Assembly (NCBI RefSeq): GCF_001761465.1
Contig: NZ_CP017479.1
Span: 3,596,001-3,660,000, forward strand
Direction of reading: 5' to 3'
DNA: 64,000 nt
Origin: Flavobacterium gilvum
GTDB lineage: Bacteria; Bacteroidota; Bacteroidia; Flavobacteriales; Flavobacteriaceae
Below, piece after piece: positions 26,175 through 35,468 of this stretch. The position numbers and the translations under genes are program-made. Every line of letters starts with the position of its first letter. Positions within the stretch are counted from its first letter, which is position 1. The notes below the pieces were generated by a model that had not been told where the DNA came from, made no database searches, and was given only the letters and a program-made list of their open reading frames with translations.

Positions 26175-27879
26175 TTTTAAGCCAGTCTTTAAATAAAATA
26201 GTGATTTGTGTTCCAGATGAATTACTTTTTATTTTCATGTCAATTTTCATCTTTCTTGAAGATTGATTAAAAAGCATTATTCTGTCTTTTACCAGTTTTA
26301 AACCAAAACCTTTTTGCTCCGCAAAAATATCAAATCCTTTTCCATTATCGACCAATCCAAAAATTAAATCATTTGCTTTTTTTGAAATAGTAAGCGTTAT
26401 TTCCCCTTTTTCCATATTTGAAATTCCGTGTTTTATGGCATTTTCTATCAAAGGCTGAACCAAAAGAGGAATCATTTGTATTTCGTGAACATCTATATTT
26501 TCATCAATATTTAAACGAAACAAAAAAGGATTTCGCAACTGTTCTAACTCAATGTAATTATTGATGCTTTTTACTTCTGTTTCAATACTTTGCGTCTCAC
26601 TTTCACCAGAAGTAAGCGTATTTCTAAGCAATGAACCAAAACCAACCAAATATTGATTTGCTTTTTCTATTTGATTATCGTTAAGCAAGCCTTGGATAGA
26701 ACCTAAAGCATTGAATACAAAATGTGGGTTAAGTTGCGCGTACAACATTTTGATTTTTGATTTTTGTTCCAATCGCTTTCTTTCATCTATTTTCCTCTTC
26801 CAAAAAATGTAAATGAGAGAAAAAATCAAGAGAGAAGATATTCCAATAACAATCTTAAACCACAATGTTTGATACCAATCGGGCTCAGTAGAATAATAGT
26901 AAACAGCAACATTTTTCAGATCATTTTTATAACGAACTTCTAACTTATAATGAGTTCCTGATTCATTTAGATTTAGGAAAATGATACCATTCGATTTTAT
27001 CCATTCACCAGTTTTAGAATTTATGCTGGTACGATATTCAAAGCTATCATAAGTCCGTTTTTTTCCATTAGGTTTTCTAAAAACCAAACAATACTTTTCG
27101 TTTTTAAAATGTCTGTTTGAATTTCCTATAATTTTTGAACCATAATCTTCAGGCCAATCATTTTGAAAATTTGATTTATCTAATTTAACTAATAAAGCAT
27201 ATTTATATAATTTATCAATAGTTTCTTGAATAAAATTTTCAAACCTTTTCGGTTTTTTAAAATCTTCCCACATTGAGGCAATAACAAAAGGTTTTCTAGC
27301 GCTTTCTTTCTTTTCAAAATTTAATTTTAAAAAATTACCCTGACCTTTTTTTCTAAATAAAATTACCAGTTTATCACCGTTGACTAATGAATCTGAATAA
27401 GGAATATAGCCCCTTTCAAAATATTTTTTCGAATAATAAACATTACTTTCACTATACCTTTTTGTTTGTGTTACTAAAGTCCAATTTTGTACGATTTTAT
27501 TATTTTTAAAAACCTGAATTTCCAGATTTTCAATCTTATATAAATCTTTATTTACTTTGAGGTTGTCAGTATATATATATCCACATATAAATAAATTATT
27601 GAACTCTTTTGGATCATTTATTTTAAGATTAATTTTTTCTCCTAATACCGTAAAATAAAATTCTCTATGTGATAAATTAGTAAAAGATGTTAAATTATTA
27701 TAAATCCCTCTACCTTCATTAGGTAAAATATATTTATTAAGGATAAAATTGTTTTCAAATCGAACAGTTGTTTTGTTTAAAACAAAATAAAGATTATTTG
27801 CAGGTTTCTCAATTATCTCTTTTGATTGAGCAAAACTCAGCAAAGAAGCAAACATCAATAAGTAAACTATTTTTTTCAT
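26167..27879 (-). CDS. LytS-type sensor histidine kinase
   Basis: 570 residues. Signal peptide (1-18, LLMFASLLSFAQS), a periplasmic sensor part of about 320 residues without a domain I recognise, and a single membrane helix (WFKIVIGISSLLIFSLIYIF, near 341-360). The His_kinase domain follows, with phospho-acceptor motif QLNPHFVFNALGSIQ (near 382-396), then the ATP-binding domain with PLIENAIKHGI (N box) and GLVDNGKGFD (G box). This is the histidine kinase type that pairs with LytTR regulators in Bacteroidota, and the partner lies directly downstream with an 8-bp overlap. The ligand is unknown. Confidence 0.92.
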   Translation of the reverse strand: MKKIVYLLMFASLLSFAQSKEIIEKPANNLYFVLNKTTVRFENNFILNKYILPNEGRGIYNNLTSFTNLSHREFYFTVLGEKINLKINDPKEFNNLFICGYIYTDNLKVNKDLYKIENLEIQVFKNNKIVQNWTLVTQTKRYSESNVYYSKKYFERGYIPYSDSLVNGDKLVILFRKKGQGNFLKLNFEKKESARKPFVIASMWEDFKKPKRFENFIQETIDKLYKYALLVKLDKSNFQNDWPEDYGSKIIGNSNRHFKNEKYCLVFRKPNGKKRTYDSFEYRTSINSKTGEWIKSNGIIFLNLNESGTHYKLEVRYKNDLKNVAVYYYSTEPDWYQTLWFKIVIGISSLLIFSLIYIFWKRKIDERKRLEQKSKIKMLYAQLNPHFVFNALGSIQGLLNDNQIEKANQYLVGFGSLLRNTLTSGESETQSIETEVKSINNYIELEQLRNPFLFRLNIDENIDVHEIQMIPLLVQPLIENAIKHGISNMEKGEITLTISKKANDLIFGLVDNGKGFDIFAEQKGFGLKLVKDRIMLFNQSSRKMKIDMKIKSNSSGTQITILFKDWLKND

Positions 27880-28000
27880 GATTAGATTTTTAAGTTACTA
27901 TTACATTTTTTATAAAGTAAATGTAAATGCACTATTACAAAGAAATCTGTACTTCTTGAATTGGGTAAAATCCGTCTTGAATCAAACAAAAAACAATAAA

Positions 28001-28498
28001 TTAGAGCTTTTTAATCATCACAAAATCTTCCATTAAATAACCGTGTTCCAATTCGATGTCAATTTCGGATGCAATCTCAAAACCCATTTTTTGATAAAAG
28101 AATAACGCTTTATTGAATCGGTTAACATTCAGTACCAACTCCGTTGAATCGTTTTCTTTGGCAACATTTTCGACGTAATCAATCAGCTTTTTACCAATTC
28201 CTTTGCCTTGGGTTTGTGGTAAAACATAAATTTTATGGATTTTGGTTTGATTATTTTGGTCATAATGATGCTCATAGGAAGCAAATCCCAATATTTCCTC
28301 TCTTTCTTTGGCTAACACAAAATGATGTCCCTTATTTACAACACTGTCATTTAGGGCTTCATCATTATAAAAAGCTCCCAACATATAGTCTAATTGCGCT
28401 TTCGAAAGGATTTCTCCATAGGCAATAGGCCAAGTTTCATGTGCAATATCTCGAATTGTTGGATAATTTTTTGCTGTAGCAGAAATTATTTTGATCAT
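28001..28498 (-). CDS. GNAT-family N-acetyltransferase
   Basis: 165 residues. The acetyl-CoA binding motif A is clear in KIHKIYVLPQTQGKGIGKKL (near residues 89-108), and motif B in NVNRFNKALFFYQKMGFEIA. The N-terminal segment HETWPIAYGEILSKAQLDYML is typical of a common Bacteroidota GNAT group. Substrates vary widely in this family (small molecules, amino acids or protein N-termini). It stands between unrelated genes, so context gives no help. Confidence 0.85.
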   Translation of the reverse strand: MIKIISATAKNYPTIRDIAHETWPIAYGEILSKAQLDYMLGAFYNDEALNDSVVNKGHHFVLAKEREEILGFASYEHHYDQNNQTKIHKIYVLPQTQGKGIGKKLIDYVENVAKENDSTELVLNVNRFNKALFFYQKMGFEIASEIDIELEHGYLMEDFVMIKKL

Positions 28499-28596
28499 TT
28501 TGAAATAGAATATTAGAGAAAAGAAAATAGAGTATAGCGACTACTTTAAACTAAAAAATCACTGAGTGCTTAAAACTGAACACTGAATACAAAAAA

Positions 28597-29190
28597 CTAC
28601 CCGTGTATAGTCTCATTTTTTCCGTAATTGGTTATAATGGATTCTTCAAATGCAAGCCATTCTCTCCAGCGTTTTTCTACATCTATTCCAACTCCGTATT
28701 TTCGGGCGTAAGTGATAAAAGTAGTATAATGTCCCGCCTCGCTTTCCATTAACTCTCTGTAAAAAATAGCCAATTCTTCGTCCTTAATATTTTCTGAAAG
28801 CACTTTGAAACGCTCACAACTTCTGGCTTCAATCATCGCCGAAAACAACAAACGCTCCACCAATCCCGAAACACGACTACCGTCACTACTCCTTTTCATG
28901 TACAAATACAATTCATTTACGTACTCGTCTTTGCGTTCGCGACCTAATTTCAATCCGCGTTGGATGATGATATTGTGTACTTGCTCAAAATGGTCTATTT
29001 CTTCTTTGGCCAAAGCCAATAAATCTTTTACCAAATCTTGATGCTCTGGATTATTGGCTATAATGGTAATTGCATTGGTTGCCGCTTTTTGCTCACACCA
29101 GGCATGATCAGTAAGAATCTCCTCGATGTTTTTCTCGACAATATTCACCCATCTGGGATCTGTTGGTAATTGTAATCGTAGTACACCCAT
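28597..29190 (-). CDS. miaE: tRNA-(ms2io6A37) hydroxylase, MiaE
   Basis: 197 residues, the usual length of MiaE. It is a four-helix-bundle carboxylate di-iron protein. The iron-ligand motifs are EEIDHFEQVH (near 87-96), EARSCERF (near 117-124) and ESEAGHYTTF (near 149-158), with a first Glu in the helix DHAWCEQKAATNA. It hydroxylates the isopentenyl chain of the modified adenosine at tRNA position 37, using oxygen. It is followed by glyA upstream on the same strand but separated by about 130 bp of AT-rich repeats, so cotranscription is uncertain. Confidence 0.9.
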   Translation of the reverse strand: MGVLRLQLPTDPRWVNIVEKNIEEILTDHAWCEQKAATNAITIIANNPEHQDLVKDLLALAKEEIDHFEQVHNIIIQRGLKLGRERKDEYVNELYLYMKRSSDGSRVSGLVERLLFSAMIEARSCERFKVLSENIKDEELAIFYRELMESEAGHYTTFITYARKYGVGIDVEKRWREWLAFEESIITNYGKNETIHG

Positions 29191-29242
29191 TTTTTTTATT
29201 TAAATGTTTAAATTGTTTAAGGTTTAAGTTGTTACAAATAAA

Positions 29243-29316
29243 AAAAGTTTAAAGTTTTGGAATGCCTTAGCAAACACTAAACTTTAAACTTTTAAACTTT
29301 AAACTTTTAAACTAAA
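29243..29316. repeat. AT-rich tandem/inverted repeat between glyA and miaE
   Basis: The block consists of variants of AAACTTTAAACTTTT in tandem (about 29277-29311) preceded by the inverted version AGTTTAAAGTTTT (29247-29259), giving several possible hairpins. It begins just past the glyA stop (29319 on the minus strand) and may attenuate or terminate transcription toward miaE. Confidence 0.6.
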
Positions 29317-29318
29317 AT

Positions 29319-30593
29319 TTAGAACACAAAGATTGCTCTTTCGCTCATCATTTCGTTTACTTCGCTGGCTACTTCTTCGATAACATCTTCGTTAGTGTGA
29401 TCTACCAAAACTCTGTCGATCATATCAACGATAGTTTCCATATCTTCTTCAACAAGGCCACGAGTAGTAACTGCAGCAGTTCCCACACGAATACCCGAAG
29501 TAACAAATGGTGATTTATCATCAAATGGAACCATATTTTTATTTACAGTGATTTCTGCTTTTACCAATGCATTTTCGGCTTCTTTTCCAGAAATTCCTTT
29601 GTTTCTAAGGTCAATCAACATCATGTGGTTGTCTGTTCCTCCAGAAATAATATTGTATCCTCTTTTTACAAAAGCATCAGCCATAGCTTTTGCATTTTTT
29701 TGCAATTGCATAGCATACGTAAAGAATTCGTCTTGTAATGCTTCACCAAAAGCTACTGCTTTGGCAGCGATAATATGCATTAAAGGTCCTCCTTGATTTC
29801 CAGGGAAAACTGCCAAATCCAGTAAATTAGACATCATTCTGATTTCTCCTTTTGGAGTAGTCAATCCCATTGGATTTGGGAAATCTTTACCCATCATAAT
29901 CAAACCTCCACGTGGCCCACGCAATGTTTTGTGAGTTGTTGTAGTAACGATATGACAATGTGGAATTGGGTCATTCAATAATCCTTTGGCAATTAGTCCA
30001 GCAGGGTGGGAAATATCAGCCATCAAAATAGCTCCTACGCTGTCAGCAATTACTCTGAAACGCTCAAAATCCATATCACGTGAATAAGCCGAAGCTCCTG
30101 CGATGATTAATTTTGGTTGCTCGTTAGTTGCAATTTCTTGAATTTTATCATAATCCAAACGTCCTGTTTCTTTATCTACTCCGTAAAAAACAGGGTTATA
30201 TAAACGTCCCGAAAAGTTTACCGGTGAACCGTGAGTCAAGTGTCCTCCGTGAGATAAATCGAAACCTAAAATTTTGTCTCCTGGCTTCAAACAAGCGTGA
30301 AATACAGAAGCATTTGCTTGTGAACCTGAGTGAGGTTGTACGTTTGCGTATTCGGCACCAAATAATTCTTTGGCTCTATCAATAGCGATTTGCTCAACTA
30401 CATCTACTACTTCGCATCCTCCGTAGTATCTTTTACCTGGATATCCCTCGGCATATTTATTAGTTAAAACTGATCCGGCAGCTTCCATTACTTCATCACT
30501 TACAAAGTTTTCAGAAGCAATAAGTTCTAATCCGTGTATTTGTCTGTCTTGTTCTTCAAGAATTAGGTCAAAAATTTGTTCGTCGCGTTGCAT
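29319..30593 (-). CDS. glyA: Serine hydroxymethyltransferase
   Basis: 424 residues from the ATG at 30593; the 12-codon upstream extension (to 30629) is not seen in the family, which begins close to [16 protein letters not shown]. The PLP-binding Lys is K222 in [13 protein letters not shown]. Other hallmarks are the ENFVSDEV segment at 28-35, HSGSQAN at 88-94 and the DISHPAGL motif at 193-200. It interconverts serine and glycine while charging tetrahydrofolate with one-carbon units. It is divergent from fahA with about 108 bp between the starts. Confidence 0.97.
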   Translation of the reverse strand: MQRDEQIFDLILEEQDRQIHGLELIASENFVSDEVMEAAGSVLTNKYAEGYPGKRYYGGCEVVDVVEQIAIDRAKELFGAEYANVQPHSGSQANASVFHACLKPGDKILGFDLSHGGHLTHGSPVNFSGRLYNPVFYGVDKETGRLDYDKIQEIATNEQPKLIIAGASAYSRDMDFERFRVIADSVGAILMADISHPAGLIAKGLLNDPIPHCHIVTTTTHKTLRGPRGGLIMMGKDFPNPMGLTTPKGEIRMMSNLLDLAVFPGNQGGPLMHIIAAKAVAFGEALQDEFFTYAMQLQKNAKAMADAFVKRGYNIISGGTDNHMMLIDLRNKGISGKEAENALVKAEITVNKNMVPFDDKSPFVTSGIRVGTAAVTTRGLVEEDMETIVDMIDRVLVDHTNEDVIEEVASEVNEMMSERAIFVF

Positions 30594-30636
30594 TTTACTG
30601 ATTTTCGTTAATTTCCCGCAAAAATACAAAAAAACG

Positions 30637-30667
30637 TTTGTTAAACTGTTAGATTATAATATATTTG
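30637..30667 (+). promoter_or_regulatory. Consensus Bacteroidota promoter of fahA
   Basis: TTTG (30637-30640), a 19-bp spacer and TATATTTG (30660-30667) match the Bacteroidota housekeeping promoter exactly. Transcription would start near 30673. This fixes the fahA start at the ATG at 30701, since the in-frame TTG at 30665 lies inside the -7 box. Confidence 0.8.
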
Positions 30668-30700
30668 ACAAGTAATTTTCAACAAACAATTAACATCATC

Positions 30701-31984
30701 ATGCCGATAACAGCTAACGACACTAGTAGAAGATCATGGTTAGAAGTCTTGCCAGACAGTGATTTTCCTATCCAAAATATTCCTTTTGGGGTTTTTCTTA
30801 CCAAAGAAAATATCGTCACGGTAGGCTCAAGAATTGGTGATTTTGCAATCGATTTGGGTGCTTTACAACAATTGAATTACTTTGAAGGGATTGAATTGAC
30901 AGACGATATGTTCATGCAGGATACCCTCAATGATTTTATATCAGACGGTCAAAAAACATGGAGATTGGTGAGAAACAGAATTGCTGAAATTTTTGACGCA
31001 ACAAACCCTGAATTAAGAGACAACCCCAAACACAGAAGTATAGTAATTTTCAGAATGGAAGATGTTGAAATGCAACTTCCTGTATTAATTGGTGATTATA
31101 CCGATTTTTATTCTAGTAAGGAACACGCCACTAATGTTGGGAAAATGTTCCGTGATCCGGAAAACGCTTTATTGCCAAACTGGCTCCACATCCCGATAGG
31201 ATACCACGGTAGAAGTTCGTCTATTATTCCATCCGGAATTCCGGTACACAGACCAATGGGACAAATCCTGCCACATGGGGAAACTACACCAGTTTTTGGC
31301 CCATCTCGTTCAGTTGATTTCGAATTGGAAACGGCTTTTATCACAACGGATTGCAATATTATGGGAGAAACTGTCCCCATCAGTGAAGTCGAAGATTTTA
31401 TTTTCGGAATGGTTTTATTGAATGATTGGAGTGCCCGAGATATCCAAAAATGGGAATATGTTCCGCTTGGACCTTTCTTATCCAAGAATTTTGCCACTTC
31501 AATTTCGCCATGGATTATCACGATGGATGCATTGGAACCTTTCAGAACCAAAGGACCTAAACAGGAACCAACTCCTTTCCCTTATTTACAACAAAAAGGG
31601 AAACACTCATTTGACATCAATCTCGAAGTATCCATAGTTCCAGAAAATGCAAAACCCACCGTTGTTTCCAAAACCAATTTTAAATATATATATTGGACAA
31701 TGAACCAACAATTGGCACATCACACATCAAACGGATGTCGTGTAAATTCTGGTGATATGATGGGATCAGGAACTATTTCCGGTCCTACACCAGACAGTTA
31801 CGGATCGATGCTTGAACTGACATGGGGAGGAAAAAACCCTATCCAGCTAAATGATGGTTCCCAACGCAAATTTATCAACGATGGAGACACGGTAATTATC
31901 AATGGATACAGTCAAAACGGACAGGTTCGTATTGGTTTTGGAGAATGCTCCAGTAAATTATTACCCCCTTTTGTAAGACAATAA
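30701..31984 (+). CDS. fahA: Fumarylacetoacetase
   Basis: 427 residues, matching fumarylacetoacetate hydrolases. Metal and catalytic motifs are LIGDYTDFYSSKEHATNVG (130-148, including D132 or D135 and H142), SVDFELETAF (E208 and E210) and LLNDWSARDIQKWE (D242). It splits fumarylacetoacetate to fumarate and acetoacetate, the last step of tyrosine and phenylalanine breakdown. The rest of that pathway is not in the window. It has its own promoter and terminator. Confidence 0.96.
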   Translation: MPITANDTSRRSWLEVLPDSDFPIQNIPFGVFLTKENIVTVGSRIGDFAIDLGALQQLNYFEGIELTDDMFMQDTLNDFISDGQKTWRLVRNRIAEIFDATNPELRDNPKHRSIVIFRMEDVEMQLPVLIGDYTDFYSSKEHATNVGKMFRDPENALLPNWLHIPIGYHGRSSSIIPSGIPVHRPMGQILPHGETTPVFGPSRSVDFELETAFITTDCNIMGETVPISEVEDFIFGMVLLNDWSARDIQKWEYVPLGPFLSKNFATSISPWIITMDALEPFRTKGPKQEPTPFPYLQQKGKHSFDINLEVSIVPENAKPTVVSKTNFKYIYWTMNQQLAHHTSNGCRVNSGDMMGSGTISGPTPDSYGSMLELTWGGKNPIQLNDGSQRKFINDGDTVIINGYSQNGQVRIGFGECSSKLLPPFVRQ

Positions 31985-32003
31985 ACAGACAAATTATATA
32001 AAA

Positions 32004-32034
32004 ACCGGCAAGAAATTTGTCGGTTTTTTTTTGA
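32004..32034 (+). terminator. Intrinsic terminator of fahA
   Basis: AACCGGCAA pairs with TTGTCGGTT (one G-T pair) around a short loop, followed by eight T, about 20-50 bp after the fahA stop. Confidence 0.85.
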
Positions 32035-32065
32035 AATATTTTAAACAAAAAACAACAAAGCATAG

Positions 32066-32073
32066 TAAGTTTG
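32066..32073 (+). promoter_or_regulatory. Probable -7 box of the lipoprotein gene
   Basis: TAAGTTTG matches TAnnTTTG. No good -33 box lies at the right distance. The site supports translation from the ATG at 32110 rather than from 32071. Confidence 0.4.
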
Positions 32074-32109
32074 CAAAACAAACCATCACAATTCATTGCC
32101 CCTATTATA

Positions 32110-33294
32110 ATGAAAAAAATTACTTTACTGATTACCTTTATCACACTGCTAACTTCTTGTGGTGTAAAACAAACCAAAAACAATCTATCATCGGGAAATT
32201 ACGATGCTGCCATAGATATCGCACTTTCCAATTTACGCTCCAACAAAGACAAAAAAGGAAAACAGGATTATATTTATTTATTGGAAGAAGCTTTCGCCAA
32301 AGCCAAAGAACGCGACCTGAACACAATTAATTTCTTAACCAAAGAAAACAACCCAGCCAATTTTGAAAAAATATACAATACGTATATGGCACTGAATGAT
32401 CGTCAGGAAAAAATAAAACCATTGCTTCCGCTGAAATTAATCAACGAAGGGAGAAATGCAATTTTCCCATTTGATAATTATAACGACGGAATCATAAGCA
32501 GCAAAAATGATTTATCCAATTATTTGTACACCAATTCAAAAACATTGATGCTCACCAAAAACAAAATGAATTACCGCAAGGTTTATGATGATTTGGCTTA
32601 TTTGGATAGAATAAATCCCAATTATAAAGACGTTGCCAAAATCATGTCTGAAGCTCAGTTTAAAGGAACCGATTTTGTAATCGTAAATACCCAAAACGAA
32701 ACCAATATGATTATTCCGGCACAGCTTCAGAATGATTTATTGGATTTTAAAAGCTATAAATTGAATGATAAATGGACCGTTTACCACAGCGTTAAGCAAA
32801 AAGACATAAGCTATGATTATGGAATGTTCATCAACTTTAAGTCAATTTTTATTTCACCAGAACAAATAAAAGAAAGAGAATTCATAAAGGAACGTCAAGT
32901 TGTTGACGGTCAAAAAAAACAAATTGATGCCAACGGAAAAGTGGTTGTCGACAGACAAGGAAACCCAATTATGGTTGACAATATGGTTAATGCCACAGTA
33001 AAGATTTATGAAGTTCGCCAATTCAAATCATGCCAAATCACTGCCAAAATAGATTATATCAACAACAAAAACAACCAACAATTGGAATCCTTTCCTGTAA
33101 CAAGCGAGTTTGTTTTTGAGAATATCTATTCCACATTCAAAGGGGATCGTCGTGCGGCTGATAATAATTATTATGGCTATTTTGATAAAAAAGTGGTTCC
33201 TTTCCCCACTAGCGAACAAATGGTGTATGATACAGGCGAAGATTTAAAAGCCAAAATCAATTCAATTATTACAAAGAATCAATTTACAAAATAA
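32110..33294 (+). CDS. Lipoprotein of unknown function
   Basis: 394 residues from the ATG at 32110, where a lipoprotein signal begins (KKITLLITFITLLTSCG, Cys at 17). An ATG 13 codons earlier would bury this signal. The rest shows no family I recognise with certainty. A helical N-terminal region (about 20-130) includes a repeat-like segment SSGNYDAAIDIALSNLRSNK that resembles a TPR unit. The C-terminal half is strand-rich with a stretch KIYEVRQFKSCQITAKIDY. It likely sits on the periplasmic face of a membrane. Monocistronic, with a terminator downstream. Confidence 0.78.
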   Translation: MKKITLLITFITLLTSCGVKQTKNNLSSGNYDAAIDIALSNLRSNKDKKGKQDYIYLLEEAFAKAKERDLNTINFLTKENNPANFEKIYNTYMALNDRQEKIKPLLPLKLINEGRNAIFPFDNYNDGIISSKNDLSNYLYTNSKTLMLTKNKMNYRKVYDDLAYLDRINPNYKDVAKIMSEAQFKGTDFVIVNTQNETNMIIPAQLQNDLLDFKSYKLNDKWTVYHSVKQKDISYDYGMFINFKSIFISPEQIKEREFIKERQVVDGQKKQIDANGKVVVDRQGNPIMVDNMVNATVKIYEVRQFKSCQITAKIDYINNKNNQQLESFPVTSEFVFENIYSTFKGDRRAADNNYYGYFDKKVVPFPTSEQMVYDTGEDLKAKINSIITKNQFTK

Positions 33295-33310
33295 AGCGCA
33301 TATAAATACA

Positions 33311-33341
33311 AAAAAGCAACCCATTCAGAGTTGCTTTTTTT
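33311..33341 (+). terminator. Intrinsic terminator of the lipoprotein gene
   Basis: AAAAAGCAAC (33311-33320) pairs with GTTGCTTTTT (33330-33339) and is followed by T. It lies 17 bp after the stop. Confidence 0.88.
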
Positions 33342-33448
33342 GCTGATATATTATTTTTAAACCTAAAATATAACGCCACAATGCTCAGCATACATTGTGA
33401 AAATCTTTGTGTTTTTGCCTCAACAAAAAACACTTTATGTTTTTGTAA

Positions 33449-34621
33449 TTATAAAACCAACAAAGGAGCAATTATACCAAAACTCACTTGCCCTGTTGTC
33501 CCATCCACTGCGCCAAAAGTATTTTGTGCATAAGACGAATAGTTATTTTTCTTAGCAATGTAACCTGCGTAAAACTTCAAATTAAAATCTTTAAATGGCA
33601 AATATTCAACTGTTGGAATTATACCGTAAGATTTCAATAAATTGTTTTCTTTGTTTGGATCAGGATTCCCATTCCAAGATGCGTTACTATTCATCACCGT
33701 AAGCAGGAGATTTAACCTTGGACGAATCTGATATTCAGCTCTAACCCAATTTTCCATATAACTCACATCTTCCGCCGCATATACATATTTACTTTTGATT
33801 ATATTGGTAACTACAGATTTGCGATCCAAACCTTCATTACTATATTGAAAATCATAAAACAGTGTCAATTTACCTGCTTTAAATTTATTTCCCAAAGACA
33901 CATAATTTCCTTTAGCATTTTTAGCATCATTAAAAAAACTGTAACTATATGTTGTTTCCAATTTATTGTCAAACAAATGACCTTTCCAATTTCCTACAGC
34001 AGCAAGTGGCATTTCGGATATTTCAATTCCAGGAGGCAAATTTGTAGCGTATTGTTCTTGGAAAGTTTTGGTTCTTGAATTCAATAATTGGAAATTAAAA
34101 ATATTTTTATGATCCTCTAATGCAAACGAAAAAGCCGCTCCGACCAAAAAATTATCCGCCGTATTGTTAATAGTATTGTATGATAAAATCTCTATTGGAT
34201 TTGTCAAAAGCTCATAACCTCCCCAATCACCAATCATTTTTCCAAAACTAAATTTTGCCTGCGGCGTTACATCAAACACCAAATAAGCCATATCAACGGC
34301 ACGATTAATATTATCTACAGTTCCGTTATCGGCAATTTTGGTATACCTGTTTCTAAATCTAAAGAAAACTTTGTCGTGAATTTTCCCTTTCACTTCCAAT
34401 CGTAATTGGTTCATGGAGAAAGCAGAATTTGTATGATCTCCATTAACAAAATAATTATCGAAAGCCATTCGGGTATTAAAAATAATATCTACATCTTTTA
34501 ACAACGTTAACTTAGGAGTAGGAATCAATGGCTGCTGTCCGGCATTTTCTTCAAGCGTTTTTATTTGCCCAAAAGATAAAATTGGCAATAAAAATATCCA
34601 ATAAATAATATATTTTTTCAT
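33449..34621 (-). CDS. Phosphate-selective porin O/P-like outer-membrane protein
   Basis: 390 residues with a signal peptide (KKYIIYWIFLLPILSFGQ, 2-19) and a barrel of alternating strands. Characteristic of the porin O/P family are MNQLRLEVKGKIHDKVFFRF (near 71-90), YLVFDVTPQAKFSFGKMIGD (near 113-132) and the C-terminal strand region with FKDFNLKFYAGY. It would form a channel for small anions or other small solutes. It lies 24 bp downstream of the exported carbonic anhydrase gene on the same strand, so a shared operon is likely. A bicarbonate or CO2-related role is possible but not shown. Confidence 0.8.
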   Translation of the reverse strand: MKKYIIYWIFLLPILSFGQIKTLEENAGQQPLIPTPKLTLLKDVDIIFNTRMAFDNYFVNGDHTNSAFSMNQLRLEVKGKIHDKVFFRFRNRYTKIADNGTVDNINRAVDMAYLVFDVTPQAKFSFGKMIGDWGGYELLTNPIEILSYNTINNTADNFLVGAAFSFALEDHKNIFNFQLLNSRTKTFQEQYATNLPPGIEISEMPLAAVGNWKGHLFDNKLETTYSYSFFNDAKNAKGNYVSLGNKFKAGKLTLFYDFQYSNEGLDRKSVVTNIIKSKYVYAAEDVSYMENWVRAEYQIRPRLNLLLTVMNSNASWNGNPDPNKENNLLKSYGIIPTVEYLPFKDFNLKFYAGYIAKKNNYSSYAQNTFGAVDGTTGQVSFGIIAPLLVL

Positions 34622-34645
34622 TAAAAAAGTATCTACTATTTGTAC

Positions 34646-35317
34646 CTATTTTATTTTTTCAAAAGTTACTTTTCCAGTTTCAATATCATAAACTGCTCCA
34701 ATAATAGTAATTTTCTTTTGCTCATAATTTTCTTTTAAAATTGGTTCAGCATTTTTTAGAAAATTAACACCATGCAAAACATTAGCATTCACAGCATTGT
34801 CCATTGACAATTTATTGGCTTTAACAAGGTCGTTTTCTTCTTTTTCGTTACCAATGTATTCAACTATTTTTTTGATATGATCCTCTTGATCGTAATTTCC
34901 CTTTGTATCGACAAATGCTTTTACGGCACCACAACTTTTATGTCCCATGACAACAATCAATTTGCAGTCCAAATGTTCAACAGCATACTCAATGCTTCCC
35001 AATTCATAATCGCCCATTACGTTTCCGGCGGTTCTAATAGAGAAAATATCCCCAAGGCCTTGATCAAACACTAATTCTGCCGGAACTCTTGAGTCCGAAC
35101 AGCTCACAACAACGGCAAATGGATGCTGTCCTCCTTTAAGTTCTCTTAATCTTTTTAGGGTTTCATCGGGGTGCACCGGTTTTCCCGAAGCAAATCTTTT
35201 ATTTCCCTCCTGCAGTTTTTGAAGTGAAGACAAATTGTCGTTTTGGGCACTTGCCCCATAATTATAAACAGACAAAATGCTTATAAAAAGCAAAAAAAGT
35301 AGTCCTTTTTTTTTCAT
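34646..35317 (-). CDS. Exported beta-class carbonic anhydrase
   Basis: 223 residues from the ATG at 35317, giving a clean signal peptide (KKKGLLFLLFISILSVYNYG, cut near 24); the longer reading to 35365 is less likely. The zinc ligands and catalytic pair of the beta class are intact: C73-x-D75-S-R77 in VVSCSDSRVP, and H126-x2-C129 in MGHKSCGAVKA. It interconverts CO2 and bicarbonate, here outside the cytoplasm. It is the upstream gene of a pair with the porin at 33449. Exported beta-CAs help to capture CO2/bicarbonate or balance periplasmic pH. Confidence 0.92.
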   Translation of the reverse strand: MKKKGLLFLLFISILSVYNYGASAQNDNLSSLQKLQEGNKRFASGKPVHPDETLKRLRELKGGQHPFAVVVSCSDSRVPAELVFDQGLGDIFSIRTAGNVMGDYELGSIEYAVEHLDCKLIVVMGHKSCGAVKAFVDTKGNYDQEDHIKKIVEYIGNEKEENDLVKANKLSMDNAVNANVLHGVNFLKNAEPILKENYEQKKITIIGAVYDIETGKVTFEKIK

Positions 35318-35468
35318 GATATTTCCTTTATTACGACAAAAATTAGTTGTATTAAACGTTATCACACAAACTCATTCTTGCTATTAAAGTTACAAAATTA
35401 GACTCATGAAATCTCGCAAATAGTGACATTTATCATATTTATAGAATTATAGGAAATATTTTAGATTA

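Noticed and set aside
30665..30700. An N-terminal extension of fahA from the TTG at 30665
   Set aside because: The TTG lies within the -7 promoter box, and the family starts at the ATG at 30701.
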